Below are positions 16,712 to 24,712 of a stretch of 64,000 nucleotides of DNA, piece after piece. Position numbers and translations under genes: made by a program. This DNA is from Propionicimonas paludicola. GTDB taxonomy: Bacteria; Actinomycetota; Actinomycetes; Propionibacteriales; Propionibacteriaceae. The stretch spans positions 1,736,001-1,800,000 of the forward strand of contig NZ_PDJC01000001.1 of assembly GCF_002563675.1 (NCBI RefSeq), given 5' to 3'. Under the pieces are notes generated by a model that saw only the letters and a list, made by a program, of their open reading frames with translations, was not told the DNA's origin and did not search any database. Every line of letters begins with the position of its first letter. Position 1 is the first letter of the stretch.

Positions 16712-18922
16712 CTACTTTGTGCTTGCCTTGCCGCTTGCGTCCAAGCCGATGAGCTCGCTGCTGCCATCCTCGCGCACAGCGAGAACCGTTACCACGTCCT
16801 CGTAGCCCTCCGGGGCAGCTCTGGCAACCACTCTCTTGGTTGAGCTGTCGGTCAGCAGACGACCGAGGTGGCGAGTCAATGCCGTGCGAACATCTTCGGG
16901 AAGTCTAGTGCCCCGGCTATCCACCAACCGGACATCCACACCACGTCCCCGGGCGACTTCAATGGCGTCCGAGGTGAGCTCGGTGACCAGGTTGCCGGCC
17001 CGCATGGCATCGCGCAGCCGACTCTCCTGGGCCAGGCAGTTGGCCCGCTCCTCTGCGGAGAGCACATAGTCGGGGTCGGCGATCCGGTTCAGCAGCGGCC
17101 CGACCTGGGCACGCAGCTGGGTCAGCCAGACGTCCCGGAGCACCATCTTGGAGAAGCTCTGTGCGATGGCCTTGTTGGCCTGGGCCGACGAGCGCCGCGA
17201 GGTGTTCATCCGGTCGCCCATGTCGATCAGCCAGGCCTGCAGCAACTGCGCGACCAGCATCCAGGAGAACGGCCCGAAGCCGACCCGCAGGGTGTCGCCC
17301 ACGTCCAAGCCGCGACTGATCGCCCAGACCGCCGACACCAGGGCGTACAGCACCACCCCGGCCCAGGCGATCCGTTCCTGTCCTCTGACCAGGACGGCCA
17401 CCAGCAGGACCATCACCACGGTGCTGTGCCAGGTGGCGTAGCCGGGCCAGTAGCCCTGCGGCAGCACCGATTGGACGATCAGGGTCAGCGCCAGCAGCAT
17501 GGCCACCACGGCACTGGCTCTACCCACGCCGATCGGGTGTTCCTCCGAGTGCCACAAGGTGGCCGCCGTGGCGATCGCGGCCAGCGCCTGGGCCACGAAG
17601 ACCGGCCAGACCGCGGTGACCTGATCCAGGCTCGTCCAGCCCAGCAGGAACTGCAGGGCGACCAGCACCCAAACCAGGCGGACCAACATCGGACGGGACA
17701 GGTCGGGGATGTCCGGCATTCCGCGCCGCGGACGCCGCCCCGGAGTCGCATCGGACTCGGTGGCGACCAGCTCTTCGGTGGGCGTCCAGGTCAAGGTGAC
17801 CACGGTGCCCTCGCCGGGCGCCGAGCGGATCTCGGCATGTCCGCCGATCGCCCACATCCGGTAGACCACCGACACCTGCAGGCCGAGCCGACGCTTGGGC
17901 ACCAGATCGGGGTCGAAGCCGATCCCGTCATCGGCGATGGTGATCTCGACCGCACCGTGGGCCGGGCTGGTCAGACTGACCTCGACCTTCTCGGCCTGGG
18001 CGTGCTTGGCGACGTTCAGCGCCACCTCACGCACCACCATGCCCAGCGTGCTGGCCACCGGCTGCGGGACCAGGATGTCCTCGAGTTGGGAGGTGAATCG
18101 GGACTGCGGGACCAGCGTGGACACCACATCGCTGACCAGCCAGGTGAGCTGATCACCGGTCACTGGTAGTCGGGCTTCGGTGGGCGCCTCGGCTTGGGCC
18201 AGCCGTTCCACCGCCTTCTGCGCCTGTTGGGCCACCGCCTGGTCGTCGGGGTGGTTCGCGGCGGCGACCAGGGTGGTCATCACTTCATCGTGGACGATGC
18301 CGTCCAGCCGATGCCGCTCTTCCAGCAGCGCGTCCTCGATGGCGGCGGCGGTCGCCTCACGACGGGAGTTCTCCTCGATCTCGTCCAGGTCTTTGAACGA
18401 GTTGCCGACCACGCCCAGCGCGACGATCACCACCGCGGCGTTCATCACTAGGACGATCATGTCCTGTACCGCGCCGAGCAGCGGTGCGCCTTGTCCGGAC
18501 GGGGTCATCCGGATCACCGCGAACAGGACTCCGGCCACGATCGCATAGCCCAGGCCCCAGGCCGTCCCCATGGTCACGGCCAGGCAGATGGACGCCACCC
18601 CCAGGCACATCCAGATCCACGGGCTGCTGGAGGCCGGCGAGCTCGACTGCCATGCCCACGGCCAGGTGATCAGGCCGACGGTGACCAGTACCACATAGCC
18701 GAGTGCCCACAGGTTCAGACTGCGACCCAAGAAGCTGAAGACCATCATTCCCAGGCTGGCCACGATGATGCCGCCGCCCACCACAGCCAGCCACCAGGTG
18801 GCCAGGTAGGGCACCTGGCCGGCTGCGGCGAAGGCCGCCGGAATCAAGGTGCCCAGGCAGAACAGGGCGACGCCGCGCTCCACCCAGGCGGAGAGCTGCG
18901 AGGTCTTCAGACTGAATTTCAA
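16712..18922 (-). CDS. Sensor histidine kinase with duplicated membrane modules
   Basis: A 736-residue membrane kinase, partner of the response regulator just downstream. Order: about five to six transmembrane helices (residues 10-160), a HisKA_3-like helix pair with His211 in IVHDEVMTTL, and an ATPase domain with the N box VALNVAKHA and the G1 box IADDGIGFDPD (near 325). An Arg/Pro linker follows, then a second set of about five helices (400-540) and a cytoplasmic C-terminal helical domain without a recognisable ATPase core. A TTG start at 18922, with AGGTAGG upstream and an 8-base gap after the deaminase stop, is preferred over a TTG at 18943. The second half looks like a degenerate copy of the first. 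Confidence 0.8.
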   Translation of the reverse strand: MKFSLKTSQLSAWVERGVALFCLGTLIPAAFAAAGQVPYLATWWLAVVGGGIIVASLGMMVFSFLGRSLNLWALGYVVLVTVGLITWPWAWQSSSPASSSPWIWMCLGVASICLAVTMGTAWGLGYAIVAGVLFAVIRMTPSGQGAPLLGAVQDMIVLVMNAAVVIVALGVVGNSFKDLDEIEENSRREATAAAIEDALLEERHRLDGIVHDEVMTTLVAAANHPDDQAVAQQAQKAVERLAQAEAPTEARLPVTGDQLTWLVSDVVSTLVPQSRFTSQLEDILVPQPVASTLGMVVREVALNVAKHAQAEKVEVSLTSPAHGAVEITIADDGIGFDPDLVPKRRLGLQVSVVYRMWAIGGHAEIRSAPGEGTVVTLTWTPTEELVATESDATPGRRPRRGMPDIPDLSRPMLVRLVWVLVALQFLLGWTSLDQVTAVWPVFVAQALAAIATAATLWHSEEHPIGVGRASAVVAMLLALTLIVQSVLPQGYWPGYATWHSTVVMVLLVAVLVRGQERIAWAGVVLYALVSAVWAISRGLDVGDTLRVGFGPFSWMLVAQLLQAWLIDMGDRMNTSRRSSAQANKAIAQSFSKMVLRDVWLTQLRAQVGPLLNRIADPDYVLSAEERANCLAQESRLRDAMRAGNLVTELTSDAIEVARGRGVDVRLVDSRGTRLPEDVRTALTRHLGRLLTDSSTKRVVARAAPEGYEDVVTVLAVREDGSSELIGLDASGKASTK

Positions 18923-18930
18923 CGGACTAC

Positions 18931-19374
18931 CTACCTGGTCCAATCCACCAGCTGTGCGGCGTCGTGCTCACCCTGCGGCCAGACTGCTCTCTCAATGCCC
19001 GCGGCGGCAAGAGCCTTGCGGCAGCCCGGGCACGGTGGATCGGTGATGTAGGCGGTGGCGCCCTTGGTGTCTCTGGTGGCGAACAGCAGTGCGTTCACCT
19101 CGGCGTGGATGGCGATGCAGAACCCTGGCGTCCCCGGACGGTCGTAGTCACCCAGGCCGGGAATCTGGTCGTAGCTGAGCTGTCCACGCGGGCAGGCGCC
19201 CTCCAGGCAGTCCGGGTGACCCGGCGCAGCCCCGTTGTAGCCGGTGGCGATGATCCGTCGATCGAGCACCAGAACCGCACCTACTCGGCGCCGGGTGCAC
19301 TTGGCTCGGGTGGCCACTGCGGAGGCGATATTGAGGAAATACTCGTCCCAGCTGGGCACCGTCACTGAGGACAT
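18931..19374 (-). CDS. Deoxycytidylate deaminase (dCMP deaminase, ComEB-like)
   Basis: Zinc-dependent deaminase converting dCMP to dUMP for thymidylate synthesis. It is 147 residues. The zinc site is clear: HAEVNALLFA (His ligand and catalytic Glu) and DPPCPGCRKAL (two Cys ligands), preceded by ATGYNGAAPGHPDC, typical of dCMP rather than cytidine deaminases. A perfect AGGAGG lies only two bases before the ATG, so the in-frame GTG nine bases further in (MTVPSW) is an alternative start. It is the first gene of a transcript that continues into the histidine kinase and response regulator; the functional link is not obvious. Confidence 0.9.
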   Translation of the reverse strand: MSSVTVPSWDEYFLNIASAVATRAKCTRRRVGAVLVLDRRIIATGYNGAAPGHPDCLEGACPRGQLSYDQIPGLGDYDRPGTPGFCIAIHAEVNALLFATRDTKGATAYITDPPCPGCRKALAAAGIERAVWPQGEHDAAQLVDWTR

Positions 19375-19440
19375 CCCCCTCCTATCTCACCGTGGAATTA
19401 GCACAGACCTGCTCAGAGGGTATCTCGCGAGAGCTACGTT

Positions 19441-20448
19441 CTAGCCGAGGTAGTCGTTGCTCATTGCCAGTGTCGGATCCTGGGTGGTCTGGGTCAAACC
19501 GTTCGTCCCCATGAACTGAGCCATCTTGGTCCACTGGGCCGGGTCCAGCCGTCCGTTGATCACGCCGTCCGCACCCTTCCACAGCGGGACCGTGGCAGCC
19601 AGGGTCGCCTGCGCGGCGGCCTTGGTGTCAGCGGCGTCCAGCCCCGGAATGTAGCCGGCGGACGCGCTCAGCGCCGCAGCCTGGTCGGCCACCACGGCCT
19701 TGACTCCGGCCAGGGTCCCGGCCACCACCGAGCGGACCACCTCCGGGTGCGCCTTGGCGTAGGCACCGGTGGTGATCAGGCTGGCCCCGACCAGCGGGAC
19801 GTCACTGTTGCTGATCGGCAGCGAGCGCGCGGCGAAGCCGGACAGCGCCGACTGGACCAGGTCGTTGTTGGAGAAGCCGACGATGGCGTCCACCTTGCCG
19901 CTGCGCAGCGCAGCCTGTTGGGTGTAGCCGATCTCCTTGATCTGGACGTCGGGCTCGCTCAGGCCGGCGCTACGCAGGGCCACCTGGAGGCCGAACCAGC
20001 TTTCCCCGTACTTGCCCGGGATGCCGATCGAGCGCCCCTTCAGGTCGGCCAGGCTGGTGATCGGCGAGCTGGCCGGCACGATCACCACCACCGGGTAGCT
20101 GCGGTAGTAGGCCGAGACCGCGACCAGGTCCATCCCCTGCGAGCGGGCCTGCAGCATCTCGTCCGCGCCGGCCACCACGAACTGCTCCTGGCCGGCGACC
20201 AGGGCGGTGAACAGCCCTTCGGAGGCGCCATGGTGACGCAGCTCGGCGCTCACGCCGACCTTGGTGAAGCTGCCCTGGGCCTCGGCCACGTAGAACGGGC
20301 TGAACTGGACGTTCGGAATGTAGGTCAGCCCGATCGTGGTCGTGGGCAGCGCGGCGGTGCTGCTCGGGGTCGGAGTGGACGCCGGAGCCGAGCAGCCACC
20401 GAGGGCGAGCAGGGCGGCGACCAGGGTGGCCAGGACGGACGTACGCAT
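19441..20448 (-). CDS. ribY: ABC transporter substrate-binding lipoprotein, probably flavin-specific (RibY-like)
   Basis: A 335-residue lipoprotein: signal peptide with lipobox LGGC (Cys about residue 19), a Thr/Pro/Ser-rich linker and an NMT1/ThiY-type periplasmic-binding fold. Segments include TIGLTYIPNVQFSPFYVAEAQG, the GASEGLFTALVAGQEQFVVAG block, and SLADLKGRSIGIPG. This fold usually binds thiamine precursors, nitrate, taurine or similar. Here it lies in a two-gene transcript headed by an FMN riboswitch, which points to riboflavin or a precursor as ligand, the arrangement known as RibXY. No ATPase gene is in the operon, so a shared ATPase must energise it. The symbol is by context. Confidence 0.72.
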   Translation of the reverse strand: MRTSVLATLVAALLALGGCSAPASTPTPSSTAALPTTTIGLTYIPNVQFSPFYVAEAQGSFTKVGVSAELRHHGASEGLFTALVAGQEQFVVAGADEMLQARSQGMDLVAVSAYYRSYPVVVIVPASSPITSLADLKGRSIGIPGKYGESWFGLQVALRSAGLSEPDVQIKEIGYTQQAALRSGKVDAIVGFSNNDLVQSALSGFAARSLPISNSDVPLVGASLITTGAYAKAHPEVVRSVVAGTLAGVKAVVADQAAALSASAGYIPGLDAADTKAAAQATLAATVPLWKGADGVINGRLDPAQWTKMAQFMGTNGLTQTTQDPTLAMSNDYLG

Positions 20449-20458
20449 GAGTTACCTT

Positions 20459-21211
20459 TCAGGACCTGCGGAAGGAGTCGATCACCCGGGAGTTGCGCTC
20501 CCATTGGTGGATCAGGGAGTAGGCGGCCGAGGCGATCAGGGCCAGCACGATCACGGTGGCGATCATTCCGGCGGTATCGAAGAAGTCGCGCTGGACGGTC
20601 AGGACGGTGCCCAGTCCGCTGCCACCCATCACCATCTCGCCGACGATGGCGCCGGTGACCGAGAGGGTGACGCCGTTGCGGACGCCGCCGAGCACCGAGG
20701 CCAGCGCCATCGGGAACTCGACCTGGGTGAGCAGCTGCCAGCCGCCGGCCCCGTCCATTCGGGCTGCGTCGACCACGTCGGCGTCCACGTGGCGCAGGCC
20801 GATCACCGTGGAGATGAGGATCGGGAAGAACACGATCAGCGCGCACAGCACGATCACCGAGCCCAGCCCGTAGCCGATCCACAGCACCAGCAGCGGCGCG
20901 ATCGCCACGGCCGGGATCGCCTGAGTGGCGCCGAGGAAGGGGTTGATCGCGGCGGCCGCCCATCGCGAGCGGTGGATCAGTGCGGCCATCGGCAAGGCCA
21001 CAGCTGTGCCGAGCAGAGCACCACCGAAGGCCTCCAGGACCGTGGTACCGAGGTAGCCCCAGTAGGTGGGGTCGACCAGGAAGCCGGCCAACCGGCTGAA
21101 CACCGCGCCCGGTCCGGGCAGCAGCGGGGACGCCTTGACGCCGGCTGTCACCAGCCAGCCGACGATCAGCAGCCCCCCGAGGGCCACTGGAGCTGCGATT
21201 TCGCGCTTCAC
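20459..21211 (-). CDS. ribX: ABC transporter permease, probably flavin-specific (RibX-like)
   Basis: A 250-residue permease of the SsuC/TauC type with about six transmembrane helices. The cytoplasmic coupling loop is visible as DVVDAARMDGAGGWQLLTQVEFPMA (the EAA-like loop, about residues 140-165). It starts at GTG 21211, whose ribosome-binding site GGAGG overlaps a hairpin at 21220-21239 downstream of the FMN riboswitch. It is followed after ten bases by the lipoprotein gene. Expression is therefore expected to fall when FMN is plentiful, which fits riboflavin uptake. Without the riboswitch the family alone would not reveal the substrate. Confidence 0.72.
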   Translation of the reverse strand: MKREIAAPVALGGLLIVGWLVTAGVKASPLLPGPGAVFSRLAGFLVDPTYWGYLGTTVLEAFGGALLGTAVALPMAALIHRSRWAAAAINPFLGATQAIPAVAIAPLLVLWIGYGLGSVIVLCALIVFFPILISTVIGLRHVDADVVDAARMDGAGGWQLLTQVEFPMALASVLGGVRNGVTLSVTGAIVGEMVMGGSGLGTVLTVQRDFFDTAGMIATVIVLALIASAAYSLIHQWERNSRVIDSFRRS

Positions 21212-21219
21212 CTATTCCT

Positions 21220-21239
21220 CCGCCTCAGCTTCGAGGCGG
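21220..21239 (-). promoter_or_regulatory. Ribosome-binding-site hairpin of the FMN riboswitch
   Basis: On the minus strand CCGCCTC (7 bases), a 6-base loop and GAGGCGG form a perfect stem. The last two G residues of the 3' arm are the first bases of the GGAGG ribosome-binding site of the permease gene. This hairpin could act as the sequestering element of the riboswitch. A second, larger imperfect hairpin (GTCGCCACGC against GCGTTGGCGAC) lies between it and the aptamer and could be the alternative partner. Confidence 0.5.
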
Positions 21240-21286
21240 TGGGATGCGCAAACGGGTCGCCAACGCGAATATGCGTGGCGACGCCG

Positions 21287-21412
21287 CGTGCTGCCTCCCA
21301 TCCGGACTTTCACCGTCGGTCTCGGAGTTTCACCGAGTCAACCGCTCCTGCAAGCAGGAACGGGTCGCGGACTATCACCGCCGGTTCGGACTTACACCGA
21401 CCCCGGAGCACG
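21287..21412 (-). promoter_or_regulatory. FMN riboswitch (RFN element)
   Basis: Read on the minus strand this segment carries the conserved RFN core: GGGGTCGGTGTAAGTCCGAA, then ACCGGCGGTGATAGTCCGCGA, a variable stem around CCTGCTTGCAGG, GACTCGGTGAAACTCCGAG, and finally GACGGTGAAAGTCCGGATGG with GAGG. The closing stem P1 is exact: CGTGCT at 21407-21412 pairs with AGCACG at 21287-21292. FMN binding to this class turns off riboflavin synthesis or uptake genes. It lies directly upstream of the permease/lipoprotein operon. Confidence 0.93.
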
Positions 21413-21540
21413 TTCGGGACCGAGTCTAGCGCTTCGTCGACGGCGTTCCTCACAGGTGTGCCGACATCCGGTCTTAACCGTGGTGTAGGAGACTTTCCTC
21501 GGGTCGGGCAGGGCCGGCCCTGAACCGAAAGGACGCAAGG

Positions 21541-22656
21541 ATGCGGATCGCCGTACCCGCCGAGGTCAAGAACCACGAATATCGGGTGGCCATCACTCCC
21601 GTCGGTGTTGCCGAGCTGGTCGGCCACGGACATGAAGTCTTCATTCAGGCCGGTGCCGGGATCGGCTCATCGATCTCCGATGCCGAGTACATCGCCCAAG
21701 GCGCCACAATCCTTCCGACCGCAGCCGAGACCTGGGCGATCGGCGAGATGGTGCTCAAGGTCAAGGAGCCGATCGAGTCCGAGTACGGCTACCTGCGCGA
21801 GGACCTGTTGCTGTTCACCTACCTGCATCTGGCCGCCGACAAGGAACTGACCGATGCCTTGCTGGCGTCCGGCACCACGGCGATCGCCTACGAGACCGTC
21901 CAGCTGCCCAATGGGCTGCTGCCGCTGCTGTACCCGATGTCCGAGGTGGCCGGCTGCCTGGCCCCGCAGGTCGGCGCGCATTCGATGATGAAGGCGCAGG
22001 GCGGCCGCGGCGTGCTGATGGGCTGCGTGGGCGGCGTGGCCAACGCCAAGGTGGTCATCCTGGGCGGCGGGACGGCCGGGCAGAACGCGGCCAATGTCGC
22101 GCTCGGCATGGGTGCGGACGTGACAATCCTGGACACCGACCTGGACAAGCTGCGCAACACCTTCTGGCGCTACGAGAACCGGGTGCACGGAATCGTCAGC
22201 TCCAAGCTGAGCGTCCGGGAGCAGGTGCTGGCCGCCGACATGGTGATCGGGACCGTGCTGATCCCCGGAGCCAAGGCTCCCAAGCTGGTCACCAACGAGA
22301 TGGTGGCCGCCATGAAGCCCGGCTCGGTGCTGGTGGACGTGGCCATCGACCAGGGCGGCTGCTTCGAGGACTCCAAGCCGACCACCCACGATGACCCGAC
22401 CTTCCAGGTGCACAACTCGATCTTTTACTGCGTGGCCAACATGCCCGGCGCGGTGCCGAACACCTCCACCTGGGCGTTGACCAATGCCACCCTGGCCTAC
22501 GCGCTGCAGCTGGCCGGCAAGGGCTGGAAGCGGGCCTGCAAGGAGAATCACGCGCTGGCGCTGGGTCTGAACACCCACGCCGGCCAGGTCACTTACCCCG
22601 GCGTGGCTGACGCCTTCGGCCTGGACTGCGTGCGCGTCTCCGACCTGCTCGACTGA
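21541..22656 (+). CDS. ald: Alanine dehydrogenase
   Basis: NAD-dependent L-alanine dehydrogenase (reversible oxidative deamination of alanine to pyruvate and ammonia), 371 residues, the standard length. The N-terminal domain shows [19 protein letters not shown], the substrate Lys in VLKVKEP and the catalytic His in YLHLAAD. The NAD domain has [14 protein letters not shown] and the closing [18 protein letters not shown] is a family hallmark. The ribosome-binding site GAAAGGA lies about 9 bases upstream. A 14-base palindrome (CAGGGCCGGCCCTG, 21509-21522) in the leader could have a regulatory role. It is followed after one base by an amidohydrolase gene. Confidence 0.93.
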   Translation: MRIAVPAEVKNHEYRVAITPVGVAELVGHGHEVFIQAGAGIGSSISDAEYIAQGATILPTAAETWAIGEMVLKVKEPIESEYGYLREDLLLFTYLHLAADKELTDALLASGTTAIAYETVQLPNGLLPLLYPMSEVAGCLAPQVGAHSMMKAQGGRGVLMGCVGGVANAKVVILGGGTAGQNAANVALGMGADVTILDTDLDKLRNTFWRYENRVHGIVSSKLSVREQVLAADMVIGTVLIPGAKAPKLVTNEMVAAMKPGSVLVDVAIDQGGCFEDSKPTTHDDPTFQVHNSIFYCVANMPGAVPNTSTWALTNATLAYALQLAGKGWKRACKENHALALGLNTHAGQVTYPGVADAFGLDCVRVSDLLD

Positions 22657-22657
22657 G

Positions 22658-24127
22658 GTGCTGCTTCGACAGCTCCGGCTGGTGCCCGTCGGTTCGGCGG
22701 CACCAGCCGGGTTGGTCGATCTGCGGATCGTCGGCGATCGGGTCGCCGAGGTGGCCCCATCGCTGAACCGGCTGCCCGGTGAGGACGAGCTGGACGCCGC
22801 CGGCCGCTGGCTGATCCCCGGGCTGTGGGATCAGCACACCCACTTGGGCCAGTGGTCGCGGCAGGGCACTCGACTCGATTTAGCCGGGACCACCAGCCGA
22901 GCCGAGGCTCTGGCTCGGGTGCGGGCCGGACTGGGAGCTCCCGGCGAGGTCCTGGTCGGGGGCGGGTTCCGTCCGTCCGCCTGGGCCGAGCCGCCGAGCA
23001 CCTCCGCCTTGGACGAGGCCAGCGGCGCTCGTCCGGTGGTGCTGGTCAGCGGGGACGCGCATTCGGGCTGGCTGAACGCGGCCGCGCTGCGTCGTTTCGG
23101 GCTGGCCCCTCGCGACGGCCTGCTGCGGGAGGCCGAGTGGTTCGATCTGCTGCCGGCCGTGCTGGCCGCAGAGGACGCCCAGGTCGGGCCGTCGGCCTAT
23201 GCCACAGCGATGCGGTCGGCCGCTGCCCGTGGCGTGGTCGGCATCGTCGACTACGAGTTCGAGCCGGGCTTCGTCCGCTGGCCGGCCCGCTACCGCCAGG
23301 TCGGAGTCGGCCTGCGGGTCCGGACGTCCACCTACCCGGTCGATCTGGACCAGGCGATCGCGGCGGGCCTGAAGACCGGTGACGTCATTGATGGCGAGCC
23401 GCTGCTCACGATGGGCGCGCTGAAGATCATCTCCGACGGCTCACTGAACACCCAGACCGCACACTGCCGCCAGCCGTACGCCGACGGCGGGCATGGCGTG
23501 CAGAACGTCCCTGGCCCCGAGCTGGCCCGGCTGCTCGGCCGGGCGGATCAGGCCGGACTACGGGTGGCGCTGCACGCAATCGGTGATGCCGCTGTGCAGA
23601 TCGCCCTGGACGCGTTCGCTGCCACCGGCGCTGGCGGCAGCATCGAGCATGCCCAGCTGGCCGGCCCCGAGCAGGTAGCCGAGCTAGCCCGACTGGGTTT
23701 GGTGGCCAGCGTGCAGCCAGCCCACCTGCTTGACGACCGTGGGGTCACCGAGGTGATCTGGGACGAGCAGCGGGCCGGGCGCAGCTTCCCGCTACGCGAG
23801 CTGGCCCAGGCCGGAGTCGAGTTGGCTCTCGGCTCGGACGCTCCGGTGGCGCCGCTGGATCCGTGGCTGGCCATGGCTGCCGGCGTCCATCGCGGCGAAC
23901 CCGGCGATGCCCCGTGGCATCCCGAGCACGCGCTGACCCCGGCGCAGGTCCTGGCCTCCAGCACCGACGGACGGGGCACGCCGAGCGCAGGTGCGCCGGC
24001 CGATCTGGTGCTGCTGGATGCCGATCCGCTGGCCGATGGAGACAGTGCGACCATCGCTCAGCGGCTGAGGTCGATGCCGGTGGCGGCCACCATCGTGGCC
24101 GGCCAGGTGGTGCATCAGGCCTGGTGA
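22658..24127 (+). CDS. YtcJ-like amidohydrolase (amidohydrolase family 3)
   Basis: A 489-residue metal-dependent hydrolase of the YtcJ group. Metal ligands are visible: the HxH pair in WDQHTHLG (about residue 59), the carbamylatable Lys in GALKIISDGSLN, His in ALHAIGDAA, His in SIEHAQL and the final Asp in LGSDAPVAPLD. The C-terminal strand GAPADLVLLDADPL returns to the small beta domain. Substrates of this group are mostly unknown (amides, N-acyl amino acids). It starts with GTG one base after the ald stop, so it is co-transcribed with alanine dehydrogenase; release of alanine or another amino acid from an amide is a possible link but only an inference. Confidence 0.83.
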   Translation: MLLRQLRLVPVGSAAPAGLVDLRIVGDRVAEVAPSLNRLPGEDELDAAGRWLIPGLWDQHTHLGQWSRQGTRLDLAGTTSRAEALARVRAGLGAPGEVLVGGGFRPSAWAEPPSTSALDEASGARPVVLVSGDAHSGWLNAAALRRFGLAPRDGLLREAEWFDLLPAVLAAEDAQVGPSAYATAMRSAAARGVVGIVDYEFEPGFVRWPARYRQVGVGLRVRTSTYPVDLDQAIAAGLKTGDVIDGEPLLTMGALKIISDGSLNTQTAHCRQPYADGGHGVQNVPGPELARLLGRADQAGLRVALHAIGDAAVQIALDAFAATGAGGSIEHAQLAGPEQVAELARLGLVASVQPAHLLDDRGVTEVIWDEQRAGRSFPLRELAQAGVELALGSDAPVAPLDPWLAMAAGVHRGEPGDAPWHPEHALTPAQVLASSTDGRGTPSAGAPADLVLLDADPLADGDSATIAQRLRSMPVAATIVAGQVVHQAW

Positions 24128-24136
24128 TTTAGCGGT

Positions 24137-24703
24137 TCACCGCGGGGACGCCGGCGCGGCCGTCCCATGGAAGAAGACGTCCAGCAACTCGGTGACCGCC
24201 CGTGCGTCGACGGCGGCCGCCGGCGGGGCCAGGAACGGGTAGAGCATCCCGAGCAGCACCCACAGCGCCCAGTTCGGGTCGAACGGACGCAACTCGCCGC
24301 TGGCACTCCCCTGCGCCAGCAGGTCGGCCAACGGCTGCAAGAACCGCTCGGAGTAGGCCTTGCCGAAGCTCTGCCGGTCGTCCTCGTTGAGCCGGACCAC
24401 GTCGTGGCGGGCCAGCCGGATGATCGCCCGCTGCTCGACCGGCAGTTCGAAGATCTTCCCGATCAGCCAGCGGATCCGCTCCTCCACGGTGCCGGGGCGG
24501 GCTCGTCCGGCCTCGACCAGTTCGGCCATCTGGTCGAGATAGTCGGTGAAGATCTGCGCGAGTAGCTCGGCCTTGCCGGCGAAGTGGTAGTACAGCGCGG
24601 CCTTGGTGATCCCGCAGGCCTCGGCAATCTCCCGCATCGAGACCCCGTCGTAGCCCCGTTCGACGAACTGAACGGTGGCTGTCTGCAGGATCTGCGCGCG
24701 CAT
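24137..24703 (-). CDS. TetR-family regulator of the adjacent MFS pump
   Basis: A 188-residue repressor-type regulator. The HTH is at the N-terminus: AQILQTATVQFVERGYDGVSM, then REIAEACGITKAALYYHFAGKAELL. The rest is an all-helical ligand domain. It is the second gene after the MFS pump gene (9-base gap) and is likely autoregulated through the operator 26107-26122 upstream of that gene. This arrangement is typical for drug- or metabolite-responsive efflux. Confidence 0.88.
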   Translation of the reverse strand: MRAQILQTATVQFVERGYDGVSMREIAEACGITKAALYYHFAGKAELLAQIFTDYLDQMAELVEAGRARPGTVEERIRWLIGKIFELPVEQRAIIRLARHDVVRLNEDDRQSFGKAYSERFLQPLADLLAQGSASGELRPFDPNWALWVLLGMLYPFLAPPAAAVDARAVTELLDVFFHGTAAPASPR

Positions 24704-24712
24704 GGTCGGACG

